Assembly (NCBI RefSeq): GCF_004827385.1
Contig: NZ_SRXN01000019.1
Span: 85,231-149,230 of the forward strand
Length of the DNA stretch: 64,000 nt
Reading direction: 5' to 3'
DNA from: Ensifer sp. MPMI2T
GTDB taxonomy: Bacteria; Pseudomonadota; Alphaproteobacteria; Rhizobiales; Rhizobiaceae
Position 1 is the stretch's first letter, and every line of letters starts with the position of its first letter. The notes under the pieces were generated by a model. That model was given only the letters and a program-made list of their open reading frames with translations. It searched no databases and was not told where the DNA came from. A program made the position numbers and the translations under genes. This document shows positions 17,838 to 26,198 of this stretch, piece after piece.

Positions 17838-18878
17838 ATGAGGACCGAGATGACACATGCCGAACCGAGCACCGACCAAGTTGCCTTGAAATCCGGGAAG
17901 ATCGGCGTGCTGCTTGTCAATCTCGGTACCCCGGACGGCACCGACTACGCATCCATGCGTCGCTACCTCAAGGAGTTCCTGAGCGACAGGCGCGTCATCG
18001 AATGGTCGCGTCTCTACTGGTACCCGATCCTCTACGGCATCGTGCTCAACACCCGCCCCGGCAAGGTCGGCAAGGCCTACGAAGTGATCTGGAACAAGGA
18101 ACGCAACGAAAGCTGGCTGCGCACCTACACCCGCAACCAGGCCGAACTGATGGCGAAGGCCTTTGCCGATCGGCCGGAGGTCGTGGTCGACTGGGCGATG
18201 CGCTACGGCCAACCGTCCATCGCTTCGCGCATGCAGGCGCTGCAGCAGGGAGGCTGCGATCGCGTCCTCGTTTTCCCGCTTTATCCGCAATATGCCGCGG
18301 CGACGACCGCGACGGTCAACGACAAGGCCTTCGAGGCTTTGCTTAAGATGCGCTGGCAGCCGGCGCTTCGCACCGTTCCGGCCTATCCCGGCGACCCGGT
18401 CTATATCGATGCGCTCGCCGCATCGATCAGCAAGCATCTTGCAACGCTCGACTGGGAGCCGGAAGTCGTGCTCGCCTCCTTCCACGGCATTCCGAAGAGT
18501 TATTCAGACAAGGGCGATCCGTATTATCACCAATGCCAGGAGACCGCACGGCTGCTGCGCGCGAAGCTCGGCTGGCCGGAGGCTAAGCTGCAGGTTACCT
18601 TCCAGTCCCGCTTCGGCCCGGAGGAGTGGTTGCAGCCCTATACCGATAAGACGGTCGAGAAGCTGGCGAAGGACGGCGTCAAGCGCCTCGCCGTCGTCAA
18701 TCCCGGTTTCGTCTCCGACTGTCTGGAGACGCTGGAAGAAATCGCAGGTCAGGCCGCCGAAAGCTTCCACCACAATGGCGGCGAGAAATTTGCGCATATT
18801 CCCTGCCTCAACGACAGTGCCGAGGGCATGGCAGTGCTCAATCACGTGGTCCGCCGCGAGCTTGAGGGCTGGCTCTAG
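17838..18878 (+). CDS. hemH: Ferrochelatase
   Basis: Inserts Fe2+ into protoporphyrin IX, the last step of haem synthesis. The 346-residue protein carries GVLLVNLGTPDGTDYASMRRYLKEF at the N-terminus, MRYGQPSI, VFPLYPQYAAATTA, the catalytic-histidine block SFHGIPKSYSDKGDPYYHQC, FQSRFGPEEWLQPYT and NPGFVSDCLETLEEI, with the conserved glutamate in LNDSAEGM. The start at 17838 has GGAAAGG seven bases upstream; an in-frame ATG at 17850 is an alternative, and the open frame back to 17742 crosses the terminator, so it is not used. Confidence 0.95.
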   Translation: MRTEMTHAEPSTDQVALKSGKIGVLLVNLGTPDGTDYASMRRYLKEFLSDRRVIEWSRLYWYPILYGIVLNTRPGKVGKAYEVIWNKERNESWLRTYTRNQAELMAKAFADRPEVVVDWAMRYGQPSIASRMQALQQGGCDRVLVFPLYPQYAAATTATVNDKAFEALLKMRWQPALRTVPAYPGDPVYIDALAASISKHLATLDWEPEVVLASFHGIPKSYSDKGDPYYHQCQETARLLRAKLGWPEAKLQVTFQSRFGPEEWLQPYTDKTVEKLAKDGVKRLAVVNPGFVSDCLETLEEIAGQAAESFHHNGGEKFAHIPCLNDSAEGMAVLNHVVRRELEGWL

Positions 18879-18900
18879 GTCCACCCTGATGGGACCGATT

Positions 18901-18965
18901 GTCCCTCGCGGCACATCCGTTCGCCCCGCTTGCGGGGAGAAGGTGCCGGCGGGCGGATGAGAGGC
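18901..18965 (-). repeat. RIME-type intergenic repeat
   Basis: The minus strand reads CTCATCCGCCCGCCGGCACC, then TTCTCCCCGCAAGCGGGGCGAA and ATGTGCCGCGAGGGA in order, with the CCCCGC/GCGGGG hairpin. This is a common rhizobial intergenic mosaic element; a longer copy is at 26050-26160. Here it separates hemH from the SPFH gene. Confidence 0.75.
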
Positions 18966-19044
18966 CTGCCGCTTGAAATATTCCCGCGAATCGCCACGTC
19001 ATATCCAGGGGCACTCCAAGCGCTGGAGTTGCGAAGAGGGAGAT

Positions 19045-20046
19045 ATGTCGGTGGGCGGCATGGATATCGCAGTCATTGCATTCGTTGTTCTCGTCATCCT
19101 GGTGCTCTTTGCCGGTATCAAGACAGTGCCGCAGGGCTATCGCTACACGGTCGAGCGCTTCGGGCGCTACACGAAGACCATGGAGCCGGGGCTCAACCTG
19201 ATCCTTCCTTTCATCGATCGCATCGGGGCGAAGATGAACGTGATGGAGCAGGTCCTTGACGTGCCGACCCAGGAGGTCATCACCAAGGACAACGCCAGCG
19301 TGTCGGCGGACGCGGTCGCCTTTTACCAAGTGCTGAACCCCGCCCAGGCCGCCTATCAGGTCGCCAATCTCGAGAATGCCCTCCTCAACCTCACGATGAC
19401 GAACATCCGCTCGGTGATGGGCTCTATGGACCTCGACGAGTTGCTTTCCAATCGTGACACGATCAACGACCGGCTGCTTCGCGTCGTCGACGAGGCCGCC
19501 AATCCCTGGGGCATCAAGATCACCCGCGTCGAGATCAAGGACATCGCGCCACCGACGGACCTGGTCGAGGCGATGGCCCGGCAGATGAAGGCGGAGCGCG
19601 AAAAGCGCGCGCAGGTGCTGGAGGCGGAAGGCGCCCGCAACGCGCAGATCCTGCGCGCCGAGGGCGCCAAGCAGTCGGCAATCCTCGAGGCCGAGGGCCA
19701 GCGCGAAGCCGCCTATCGCGAGGCGGAGGCGCGCGAGCGCCTGGCGGAGGCAGAAGCCAAGGCGACCCGCATGGTTTCCGAAGCGATCGCCGCTGGCGAC
19801 GTGCAGGCGATCAACTATTTCGTCGCGCAAAAGTACACGGAGGCGCTCGCTTCGATCGGCACGGCGAACAACCAGAAGATCGTGCTGATGCCGATGGAGG
19901 CCTCTTCGCTGATCGGCTCGCTCGGCGGCATCGGCGCCATCGCGAGGGAAGTCTTCGGCGACGGCCAGCCGACTAACTCCCCTCGCCCGCGCCTTTCGAC
20001 GCCGCGCACGGGTCCGGCCGCCAGTTCTTCCGAAACGACCTCTTGA
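19045..20046 (+). CDS. qmcA: SPFH/band 7 membrane protein (QmcA/stomatin-like)
   Basis: A 333-residue integral membrane scaffold protein. An N-terminal membrane segment ([18 protein letters not shown]) is followed by the band 7 domain ([33 protein letters not shown]), the [13 protein letters not shown] block and a long coiled-coil rich in Ala/Glu ([20 protein letters not shown] onward). QmcA proteins assemble into membrane microdomain cages and may modulate FtsH. The start is set by GAGGGAGAT just ahead of the ATG. The next gene encodes an NfeD protein nine bases away, the classic stomatin/NfeD operon. The symbol reflects the closest family, not a proven orthologue. Confidence 0.9.
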   Translation: MSVGGMDIAVIAFVVLVILVLFAGIKTVPQGYRYTVERFGRYTKTMEPGLNLILPFIDRIGAKMNVMEQVLDVPTQEVITKDNASVSADAVAFYQVLNPAQAAYQVANLENALLNLTMTNIRSVMGSMDLDELLSNRDTINDRLLRVVDEAANPWGIKITRVEIKDIAPPTDLVEAMARQMKAEREKRAQVLEAEGARNAQILRAEGAKQSAILEAEGQREAAYREAEARERLAEAEAKATRMVSEAIAAGDVQAINYFVAQKYTEALASIGTANNQKIVLMPMEASSLIGSLGGIGAIAREVFGDGQPTNSPRPRLSTPRTGPAASSSETTS

Positions 20047-20055
20047 GGGCGTCAC

Positions 20056-20511
20056 ATGATCGCACGCATCGTCCTCGAACTCGGACCCTGGAGCTGGTGG
20101 GTGCTCGGCCTCGTCCTGCTGACAGCGGAATTGGTGCTGCCGGGCGTCTTCCTGGTATGGATCGGGTTCGCAGCACTCGCTACCGGCAGCCTGTCCCTCC
20201 TCCTTTGGGATACGGCATTCTGGGTCTGGGAGATCCAGGTCCTCGTCTTCGCGCTGCATTCGGTGTTCGCGGTGCTCATCGGGCGGCGGTTCGTCTCGTC
20301 CTCGGCCGACAGCGACGAGCCGCTACTTAACAAGCGTGGCGAAAGCCTCGTCGGCCGCACGGCGGTTTTGGAGCAGCCGATCGCCGAGGGCCGAGGACGC
20401 GTGCGCCTGGACGACACGACTTGGGCGGTCGAAGGGCCGGATCTGCCGGTCGGCACGCGCGTGCGCATCGTAGCAAGCAGCGGCCGCCACCTCACTGTCG
20501 AGCGCGCCTGA
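20056..20511 (+). CDS. NfeD family membrane protein
   Basis: A 151-residue protein with three or four hydrophobic segments (SWWVLGLVLLTAELVLPGVFLVWIG and so on through residue 95) followed by a small soluble OB-fold domain (SLVGRTAVLEQPIAEGRGRVRLDDTTWAVEGPDLPVGTRVRIVA). This is the short NfeD type without the ClpP-like protease domain. NfeD proteins pair with SPFH proteins such as the one encoded just upstream, and probably share its transcript. The pair is thought to act in membrane quality control; the exact role is unknown. Confidence 0.9.
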   Translation: MIARIVLELGPWSWWVLGLVLLTAELVLPGVFLVWIGFAALATGSLSLLLWDTAFWVWEIQVLVFALHSVFAVLIGRRFVSSSADSDEPLLNKRGESLVGRTAVLEQPIAEGRGRVRLDDTTWAVEGPDLPVGTRVRIVASSGRHLTVERA

Positions 20512-20625
20512 GCGAATCGCCGGTAACGGTACTGAAACCGGATTTCCTTTTGGAAACGATTGGTTAACCACGCGCCTTTACGGTTGCGAAACGATTGCAA
20601 TCACGTTTTCGCGGACAGACGGCGC

Positions 20626-22065
20626 ATGGGGCCCAAAATTTCACGCTCGATCACGGCGGGCGCTTCGCGTCCGAGGATGCGGGCATGGCTCCTGGCGGGC
20701 TGCGCCATCTTCGCCGGCACGCCCGCCGGCGCGCAAAGCCTCGATATTCAGTCGACTGCCGGCACAGCGACAGGCATGGCGGGAACAACGGACACTACCG
20801 CCGCGATCACGGACCCGCAAACGACTGGCGCCGTTGCCCCCAGCGATCTTCCCCCGGCACTTGACGAGGACTTCAACCGCCTGAACCGGCGCGAGGAGAC
20901 GATCGATGGCCTCCGCACGCGCATCGACCCCTACGAGGGCCAGGCACCGGGCATCCGCATCGGCACCTTCGTCCTGAAGCCTGCTCTCAGCGAAACCTTC
21001 AACCACGAGCGGCAGAAGACTGGCGGCCGGAGCGAGAGTCGCAGCTTCATCGAGACCGGCCTCAAGGGCTCGCTGACGTCTGACTGGTCGCGCCATCAGC
21101 TCAGCGTCACCGGCGAAGGCGTCCTGCAGAACAACACGTCTGGCGAGGGGGAAGAAGAACCGCGTGCGGATGTCGACGCCGAACTGCGTCTCGACCTCAG
21201 CGACCAGACGACCGCCCGGCTGACGGCCGGTTACAGCTTCGAGCACGAGGACCCCGACGATCCGAATGCTGTCGCCAACGCCGAAGAACAATCTGCCGTC
21301 AACATCTACAGACTTGGCGCCGCGGTCGAACGCGACTTCGGCCTCATCCGCGGCTCTCTTGGCATGGACTTCGAGCGCCGCACCTATGGCGACGTCGAAC
21401 TCGACAACGGCACGACGATTTCGGAAGAGGACCGCAACCGCAATCTCGGCGCGCTCACCGCACGCATCGGCTACGAGCTTTCGCCGGCGCTCATGCCCTT
21501 CCTGGAGGCCTCCGTCGGCAAATCGAACTACGACCTGCGACAGGACGCGTTCGGCTTCGAGCGGTCCTATCACAGCTATGCGGGACGGGCCGGGCTTGAG
21601 GTCGATCTCGGGGAGAAACTCAACGGCGAACTCGCACTCGGCTATGGAACCTATCGTTTCGACGACGACCGTCTGGGCGATCTTCGCGGCCTTTCGGCGG
21701 ACGGACGCGTCAACTGGTCGCCGCAGCGCGGTACCGATGTCCTGTTTGGTCTCGCGACCTACCTCGATCCCTCGACGACACCGGGCGACGCAGGCTCGAT
21801 CAACTACGAGCTGACCAACATCGTCACCCGGCAACTGCGCTCGACGCTGCTTGCCCGCCTATCGAACAGCCTGACGCTGCGCAACTTCCCCTCGGATGCC
21901 GCATCTTCCGACGAAGCCACCTGGCGAACCGGTGCCGGCCTGACCTGGGACATGACTCGCTATCTCGCACTCACCGGGGACGTCAGTTACGAACGGACGA
22001 ACCGGGACCGCGGCGAGTCGACCGATACCGCCCGCATCGGCGTCGGACTGACGCTAAGGCGCTAG
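20626..22065 (+). CDS. Outer membrane beta-barrel protein (BBP2-like porin family)
   Basis: A 479-residue secreted protein: basic start, hydrophobic core (AWLLAGCAIFAGTPAGAQ) and a likely cleavage after AGA. After a Thr-rich linker with a TTGAV segment, the sequence shows alternating polar/aromatic strands (GTFVLKPALSETFNHER, SVTGEGVLQNN, LTAGYSFEHE) up to a barrel-like end GVGLTLRR. It fits the putative beta-barrel porin 2 group of rhizobia, some of which accompany polysaccharide export. The real start is the ATG at 20626, not 20560, because only this yields a proper signal peptide. Substrate unknown. Confidence 0.75.
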   Translation: MGPKISRSITAGASRPRMRAWLLAGCAIFAGTPAGAQSLDIQSTAGTATGMAGTTDTTAAITDPQTTGAVAPSDLPPALDEDFNRLNRREETIDGLRTRIDPYEGQAPGIRIGTFVLKPALSETFNHERQKTGGRSESRSFIETGLKGSLTSDWSRHQLSVTGEGVLQNNTSGEGEEEPRADVDAELRLDLSDQTTARLTAGYSFEHEDPDDPNAVANAEEQSAVNIYRLGAAVERDFGLIRGSLGMDFERRTYGDVELDNGTTISEEDRNRNLGALTARIGYELSPALMPFLEASVGKSNYDLRQDAFGFERSYHSYAGRAGLEVDLGEKLNGELALGYGTYRFDDDRLGDLRGLSADGRVNWSPQRGTDVLFGLATYLDPSTTPGDAGSINYELTNIVTRQLRSTLLARLSNSLTLRNFPSDAASSDEATWRTGAGLTWDMTRYLALTGDVSYERTNRDRGESTDTARIGVGLTLRR

Positions 22066-22167
22066 GGGCACTTCCAAGTAGCGGTTCGCCGTCCTTGCGC
22101 AGTGCCAAAGGAGCAATACCGGCGCCGTCCTCCGATGTACATCACGCTTCGGAGGTCGCAACGAAAG

Positions 22168-22198
22168 AGCCGCGCCTCTCGGCGCGGCTTGGCTTTTC
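22168..22198 (-). terminator. Terminator between convergent barrel gene and galU
   Basis: AGCCGCGCC (22168-22176) pairs with GGCGCGGCT (22181-22189) around a TCTC loop. It is followed by TGGCTTTT on the plus strand and by CTTTCG on the minus strand, so it fits termination of the plus-strand barrel gene best but may serve both. Confidence 0.7.
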
Positions 22199-22211
22199 AA
22201 TCGGATGGAGA

Positions 22212-23099
22212 TCACTTCAGGCTTTGCAGCAAAGCCTTCAGCGGCCCTTCGACGGAGGGACGAATGTCGCCGCGCTCGAGCGCGAAGGCGACGTTGGCGA
22301 GGATGAAACCATCCTTCGCCCCGCAGTCATAGGTGTCGCCGCGGAAGTGGTAGGCGGCGAAAGGCTGGGCGCCGGAAAGCTTGACCATACCGTCGGTCAG
22401 CTGGATCTCATTGCCGGCGCCGCGCTCCTGCCGTTCCAGAATCGGGAAGATCTCCGGCTGCAGGATATAGCGGCCGTTGATGAAGAAGTTCGACGGCGCG
22501 GTACCGGGCGCGGGCTTCTCGACCATCTTGGTGATCTTGAAGCCGTCGCCGATTCTGTCGCCAACGCCGACGATGCCGTACTTGTGGGCCTGGTCTGCAG
22601 CACATTCCTCGACGGCGATCACGTTGCCGCCGCTTTGCTCGTAGAGTTCGACCATGCCCTTGAGGCAGCCCTTCTCACCCTTCATGATCATGTCGGGCAG
22701 AAGCAGCGCGAAAGGTTCATTGCCGACGAGATCGCGCGCGCACCAGACCGCATGGCCAAGGCCGAGCGGCGCCTGCTGGCGCGTGAAGCTGGTGGTGCCA
22801 GCCTTCGGCAATATGCCCTCGAGCAGCTCGATTTCAGCCTTCTTGTTCCGCTCGCGGAGCGTCTGGTCGAGTTCGACCTGAATGTCGAAATAGTCCTCGA
22901 TCACCGCCTTGCTGCGGCCGGTTACAAAGATCAGATGCTCGATGCCCGCTTCCAGCGCCTCGTCGACGACATATTGGATGACCGGCTTGTCCACCACCGT
23001 CAGCATCTCCTTCGGCACCGCCTTGGTTGCCGGCAGGAAACGCGTGCCAAGGCCCGCCACGGGGAACACGGCTTTGCGGACTTTACGCTTGTCGGTCAT
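22212..23099 (-). CDS. galU: UTP-glucose-1-phosphate uridylyltransferase
   Basis: Makes UDP-glucose from UTP and glucose-1-phosphate for exopolysaccharide, LPS and glycan synthesis. The 295-residue protein has the nucleotidyltransferase signature [52 protein letters not shown], the metal-binding LLPDMIM and [12 protein letters not shown]. An AAGGAGGT ribosome binding site directly upstream supports the ATG at 23099; a GTG two codons earlier is possible. In S. meliloti the chromosomal copy is known as exoN2, and this gene is probably its orthologue (from memory). Confidence 0.95.
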   Translation of the reverse strand: MTDKRKVRKAVFPVAGLGTRFLPATKAVPKEMLTVVDKPVIQYVVDEALEAGIEHLIFVTGRSKAVIEDYFDIQVELDQTLRERNKKAEIELLEGILPKAGTTSFTRQQAPLGLGHAVWCARDLVGNEPFALLLPDMIMKGEKGCLKGMVELYEQSGGNVIAVEECAADQAHKYGIVGVGDRIGDGFKITKMVEKPAPGTAPSNFFINGRYILQPEIFPILERQERGAGNEIQLTDGMVKLSGAQPFAAYHFRGDTYDCGAKDGFILANVAFALERGDIRPSVEGPLKALLQSLK

Positions 23100-23398
23100 A
23101 GACACCTCCTTGCAGTGTTTCTCAACTCTAGCCCGAAAAAGGCAAATTGGATTCGATTTAGTCGCCGATCGCTATTTTTTTGCAAAAGACGACGACGTGC
23201 CTTATTCATGGTAAAGACTTTGTTGACTTCGTTTCTGTAGGCTTCTTCCCTGATCCGATGCGGTTTCCGCTGTTCGGAGTGAAGAAGAACCGCAAGCTGC
23301 CCTTTCGCGGCCTGCTGCGGGCGACATTGCAAACCCGGAGTATTCCGTCCGGCATGAACGCCGGCTGAACGCTCGCTGAGAAACGGAACCGATAGCTG
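23100..23398. other. Intergenic region between divergent galU and transglycosylase genes
   Basis: About 300 bases holding the promoters of both divergent genes. The short open frames on either strand lack ribosome binding sites and family features. No hairpin with a T-run, repeat or clear operator is evident. Confidence 0.5.
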
Positions 23399-24616
23399 AT
23401 GATCAGAAACCGCAGGACGTTCTTTAGCCATATCGCCGCCGCCCTCGTCGTTACCGCCGCCTTTGGCTCAGCACCTGCACATGCAGACACGGGCTTCCAG
23501 AATTGGATCAACAATTTTTACGCGACCGCCGCCAAGAGCGGCATCAGCCAGGCGACCTACCGCAAGGCCTTCGCCGGCGTGAAGACGCCCGATCCCGCAG
23601 TCCTCGAAAAGGCGAGCTTCCAGCCCGAGTTCAAGCACAAGATTTGGGAATATATCGACTCGCGTGTCAATCCGTACACGAAGCGCATCGGCCAGGAAAT
23701 GGCCGCCCAGCATGCCCGCACGCTCAACGCGCTTGAACGACAATTCGGCGTCGACAGGAACGTCCTTCTCGCAATCTGGTCGATGGAAACGAACTACGGT
23801 GCCGTTCTCCAAAAGGATGACCGGCTGCACTACGTACCGCGCGCGCTGGCGACGCTTGCCTATGCCGATGCGAAGCGTTCCAAATATGCCAGGACTCAAT
23901 TGATCGCGGCGTTGAAGATCCTCCAGAGCGGCGACATCACCCCGCGCGAATTGACCGGGTCCTGGGCGGGCGCCATGGGACACACGCAGTTCATTCCGAC
24001 GAGCTACCTGCTTTATGCGGTCGATGCCGACGGAAACGGGCACCGCGACATCTGGAATTCGGTCCCGGATGCACTGGCCACGGCCGCCAACCTCTTGAGG
24101 AAGAATGGCTGGCAGCCGGGCGAGACCTGGGGCTACGAAGTCGTGCCGCCGGCGAATGCCGCGAAATATTCGGGCCAGACAAAGACACTCGGCCAATGGG
24201 CGGCGCTCGGTTTCCTCCGGCCGAACGGCAAGGGTTTTCGCAGCACGAACACGCGCGCCGAACTCAAACTTCCAAGTGGCAGCAATGGTCCCGGCTTCCT
24301 GATGACGCGCAACTTCTTCGTCATCAAGCGCTATAACGCCTCCGATTCCTATGCCCTCGGCGTCGGGCTGCTGGCCGACCAGATCGCCGGCTATGCGGGC
24401 ATGCAGCAGCGTTGGCCGCGCCCGGACGGATCGCTCGACATCAGCGAGAAGTTCGAGTTGCAGAACCGCCTGAAGGAACTCGGCTATTACAACGGTGAAG
24501 TCGACGGCAATTTCGGCTCGGGCTCCAAGGCTGCGATCCAGGCCTTCCAGACCCAGAACGGTTTGACGCCGGACGGCGAACCGACACAGCACCTCCTGCG
24601 CGCTCTGCGCAACTGA
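23399..24616 (+). CDS. Lytic murein transglycosylase (MltB type) with peptidoglycan-binding domain
   Basis: A 405-residue periplasmic enzyme cleaving peptidoglycan glycan strands to 1,6-anhydromuropeptides. A signal peptide (HIAAALVVTAAFGSAPAHA) precedes the SLT_2/MltB domain: NVLLAIWSMETNYG supplies the catalytic glutamate, then GSWAGAMGHTQFIPTSYLLYAVDADGNGHRDIW. Residues of about 343-405 form a PG_binding_1 domain (LQNRLKELGYYNGEVDGNFG, SKAAIQAFQTQNGLTPDG). The signal peptide has no lipobox cysteine, so the enzyme is soluble rather than lipid-anchored like E. coli MltB. The gene precedes another exported-protein gene. Confidence 0.93.
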   Translation: MIRNRRTFFSHIAAALVVTAAFGSAPAHADTGFQNWINNFYATAAKSGISQATYRKAFAGVKTPDPAVLEKASFQPEFKHKIWEYIDSRVNPYTKRIGQEMAAQHARTLNALERQFGVDRNVLLAIWSMETNYGAVLQKDDRLHYVPRALATLAYADAKRSKYARTQLIAALKILQSGDITPRELTGSWAGAMGHTQFIPTSYLLYAVDADGNGHRDIWNSVPDALATAANLLRKNGWQPGETWGYEVVPPANAAKYSGQTKTLGQWAALGFLRPNGKGFRSTNTRAELKLPSGSNGPGFLMTRNFFVIKRYNASDSYALGVGLLADQIAGYAGMQQRWPRPDGSLDISEKFELQNRLKELGYYNGEVDGNFGSGSKAAIQAFQTQNGLTPDGEPTQHLLRALRN

Positions 24617-24695
24617 CCGCAGGCGGGAATTTTACTCGTTCACGGCGATTTCCGACCATTCGATCGGAAATCGCCGTGATTTGGCGTATTGTGGC

Positions 24696-24755
24696 GGTAC
24701 AGCGCCGCGCGTCTCATTGGACGCAAAGTTGCTGAGCACTTTGAATTGCTGTGTT
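24696..24755 (-). repeat. Palindromic intergenic element, copy 4 (inverted)
   Basis: On the minus strand it reads CAGCAATTCAAAGTGCTCAG, then GCGTCC...GACGC and GCGGCGCTGTACC, matching copies 1, 2 and 5. It ends 17 bases before the start chosen for the DUF459 gene. Confidence 0.7.
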
Positions 24756-24772
24756 CGACGGTGAATGCGATC

Positions 24773-26020
24773 ATGTTGCCAATCAGAAACGCACCGATGA
24801 GACGGTTCCTGCGTCCGTTTCGTTTAGCGCCGATCTTCATGGGTGCGGCGGCGATGCTTTTTGCGGGTTTCTTTGCCACCGTGGCGGAGGCGCAGGAGCC
24901 GGTGCCGCGGCGGAATGTTCTGCAGAGACTCTTCGGCGTCTTCGTTCCCCAAAGACGCTATTACCAGGAGCAATACGATTTTCCCCGCCAGCCACAGCCA
25001 CGACGGATCCTTAAGCGCCGCCAGCAGCCGGTAGAGCCGCAGCGAGCGCGCCCTGGCCGCGCCAAGCCGCGGCTCGCCGACGCGCCACCGCCCGCACCGG
25101 TCATCGCAAAATCGCCGGATGCAAAAAAGGTGCTGGTGGTCGGTGACTTCGTCGCCGGAAGCCTTGGCGACGGCCTCAAGACCGCGTTCGAAACGACGCC
25201 GGGGGTTGTGATCGAGACGCGCGCCAACGGTTCTTCGGGCCTTGTCCGCAACGACTATTTCGACTGGCCGAAGATGCTGCCGGACTATGCGGCGGAGCTG
25301 AAACCTTCCGTCATCGTCGTCAGCCTCGGCGCCAATGACCGCCAGATGATGCGGATCGGCGACACCAAGGAGCAGTTCCGCACGGATCTCTGGACGGAGG
25401 AATACCGCAAGCGCGTGAACGCGCTCGCGATTCTGGCGCGCAAGGACGGATTGCCAGTTCTCTGGGTCGGCATGCCGCCGTTCCAGTCAAGCGCCATGAC
25501 CGCCGACATGGTAACGTTCAACGGTCTCTTCCGCGAAGAAGTCGAAAAAGCTGGCGGCCAGTTTATCGACATCTGGGATGGCTTCGTCGACGAGGGCGGC
25601 AAATTCATCATGACCGGCTCCGACATCAACGGCCAGCAGGTCCGCCTGCGCGGTTCCGATGGCATCAATCTCACCAAGGCCGGCAAGCGCAAGCTCGCCT
25701 TCTATGTCGAGAAGGATATCCGCAAACTGCTCGGCGAGGCGGCCGCGACGACCGACGTGCCGGGCGCCGGAGAACTGAAGGATCTGGTCGTCACGGCTCC
25801 GCTTGCCAACGAGGATATCGTCAAGACCCAGCCGATCGGCGTGACCGATCCGGAACTCGACGGCGCGACCGCCTTGCTCGGCGGCGATGCGCCTTTGAAA
25901 AGCACGGGCAAGAGCCCACGCGACTTGCTTATCGAGAAAGGCGAGATCGTCGCCGCACCGCCAGGACGCGTCGATGATTTCCGGCTCGCAAAGCCGGAGG
26001 CGGTGACCAGCAACCGTTGA
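24773..26020 (+). CDS. DUF459 / SGNH-hydrolase-like exported protein with altered catalytic residues
   Basis: A 415-residue protein with a signal-anchor (APIFMGAAAMLFAGFFATVAEA), a basic Arg/Pro-rich linker (of about 45-115) and an SGNH-fold domain. Block I reads VLVVGDFVAGSLGDGL, where the usual nucleophile Ser of GDS is Phe. Block III VVSLGANDRQ is conserved. Block V reads DGINLTKAGK, with Asn where SGNH enzymes have the catalytic His. So the hydrolase may be inactive or use other residues. DUF459 proteins sit near envelope genes and are suspected to act on O-acylated glycans. ATGs at 24773 and 24797 are both possible; neither has a strong ribosome binding site. Confidence 0.78.
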   Translation: MLPIRNAPMRRFLRPFRLAPIFMGAAAMLFAGFFATVAEAQEPVPRRNVLQRLFGVFVPQRRYYQEQYDFPRQPQPRRILKRRQQPVEPQRARPGRAKPRLADAPPPAPVIAKSPDAKKVLVVGDFVAGSLGDGLKTAFETTPGVVIETRANGSSGLVRNDYFDWPKMLPDYAAELKPSVIVVSLGANDRQMMRIGDTKEQFRTDLWTEEYRKRVNALAILARKDGLPVLWVGMPPFQSSAMTADMVTFNGLFREEVEKAGGQFIDIWDGFVDEGGKFIMTGSDINGQQVRLRGSDGINLTKAGKRKLAFYVEKDIRKLLGEAAATTDVPGAGELKDLVVTAPLANEDIVKTQPIGVTDPELDGATALLGGDAPLKSTGKSPRDLLIEKGEIVAAPPGRVDDFRLAKPEAVTSNR

Positions 26021-26049
26021 TGTGGAATTAAGCGCGCTGAGCGCCGCCT

Positions 26050-26160
26050 CCGCCCCTCATCCGCCTGCCGGCACCTTCTCCGGCAAGCGGAGCGAAGGAG
26101 ACTCGTGGCACCGCCCCAGTCCCCTCTCCCCGCAGGCGGGGAGAGGGGACGGGTGAGGGG
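26050..26160 (+). repeat. RIME-type intergenic repeat
   Basis: Contains CCCTCATCCGCCTGCCGGCA, CCTTCTCCGGCAAGCGGAGCG and then CCCTCTCCCCGCAGGCGGGG with GAGAGGGGACGGGTGAGGGG, forming two hairpins. It is a fuller relative of the element at 18901-18965 and fills the space between the convergent DUF459 and gltD genes. Confidence 0.75.
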
Positions 26161-26198
26161 TAATCCCAAAACAAGCGGTATTCAGAGGTGCCAGCCGC

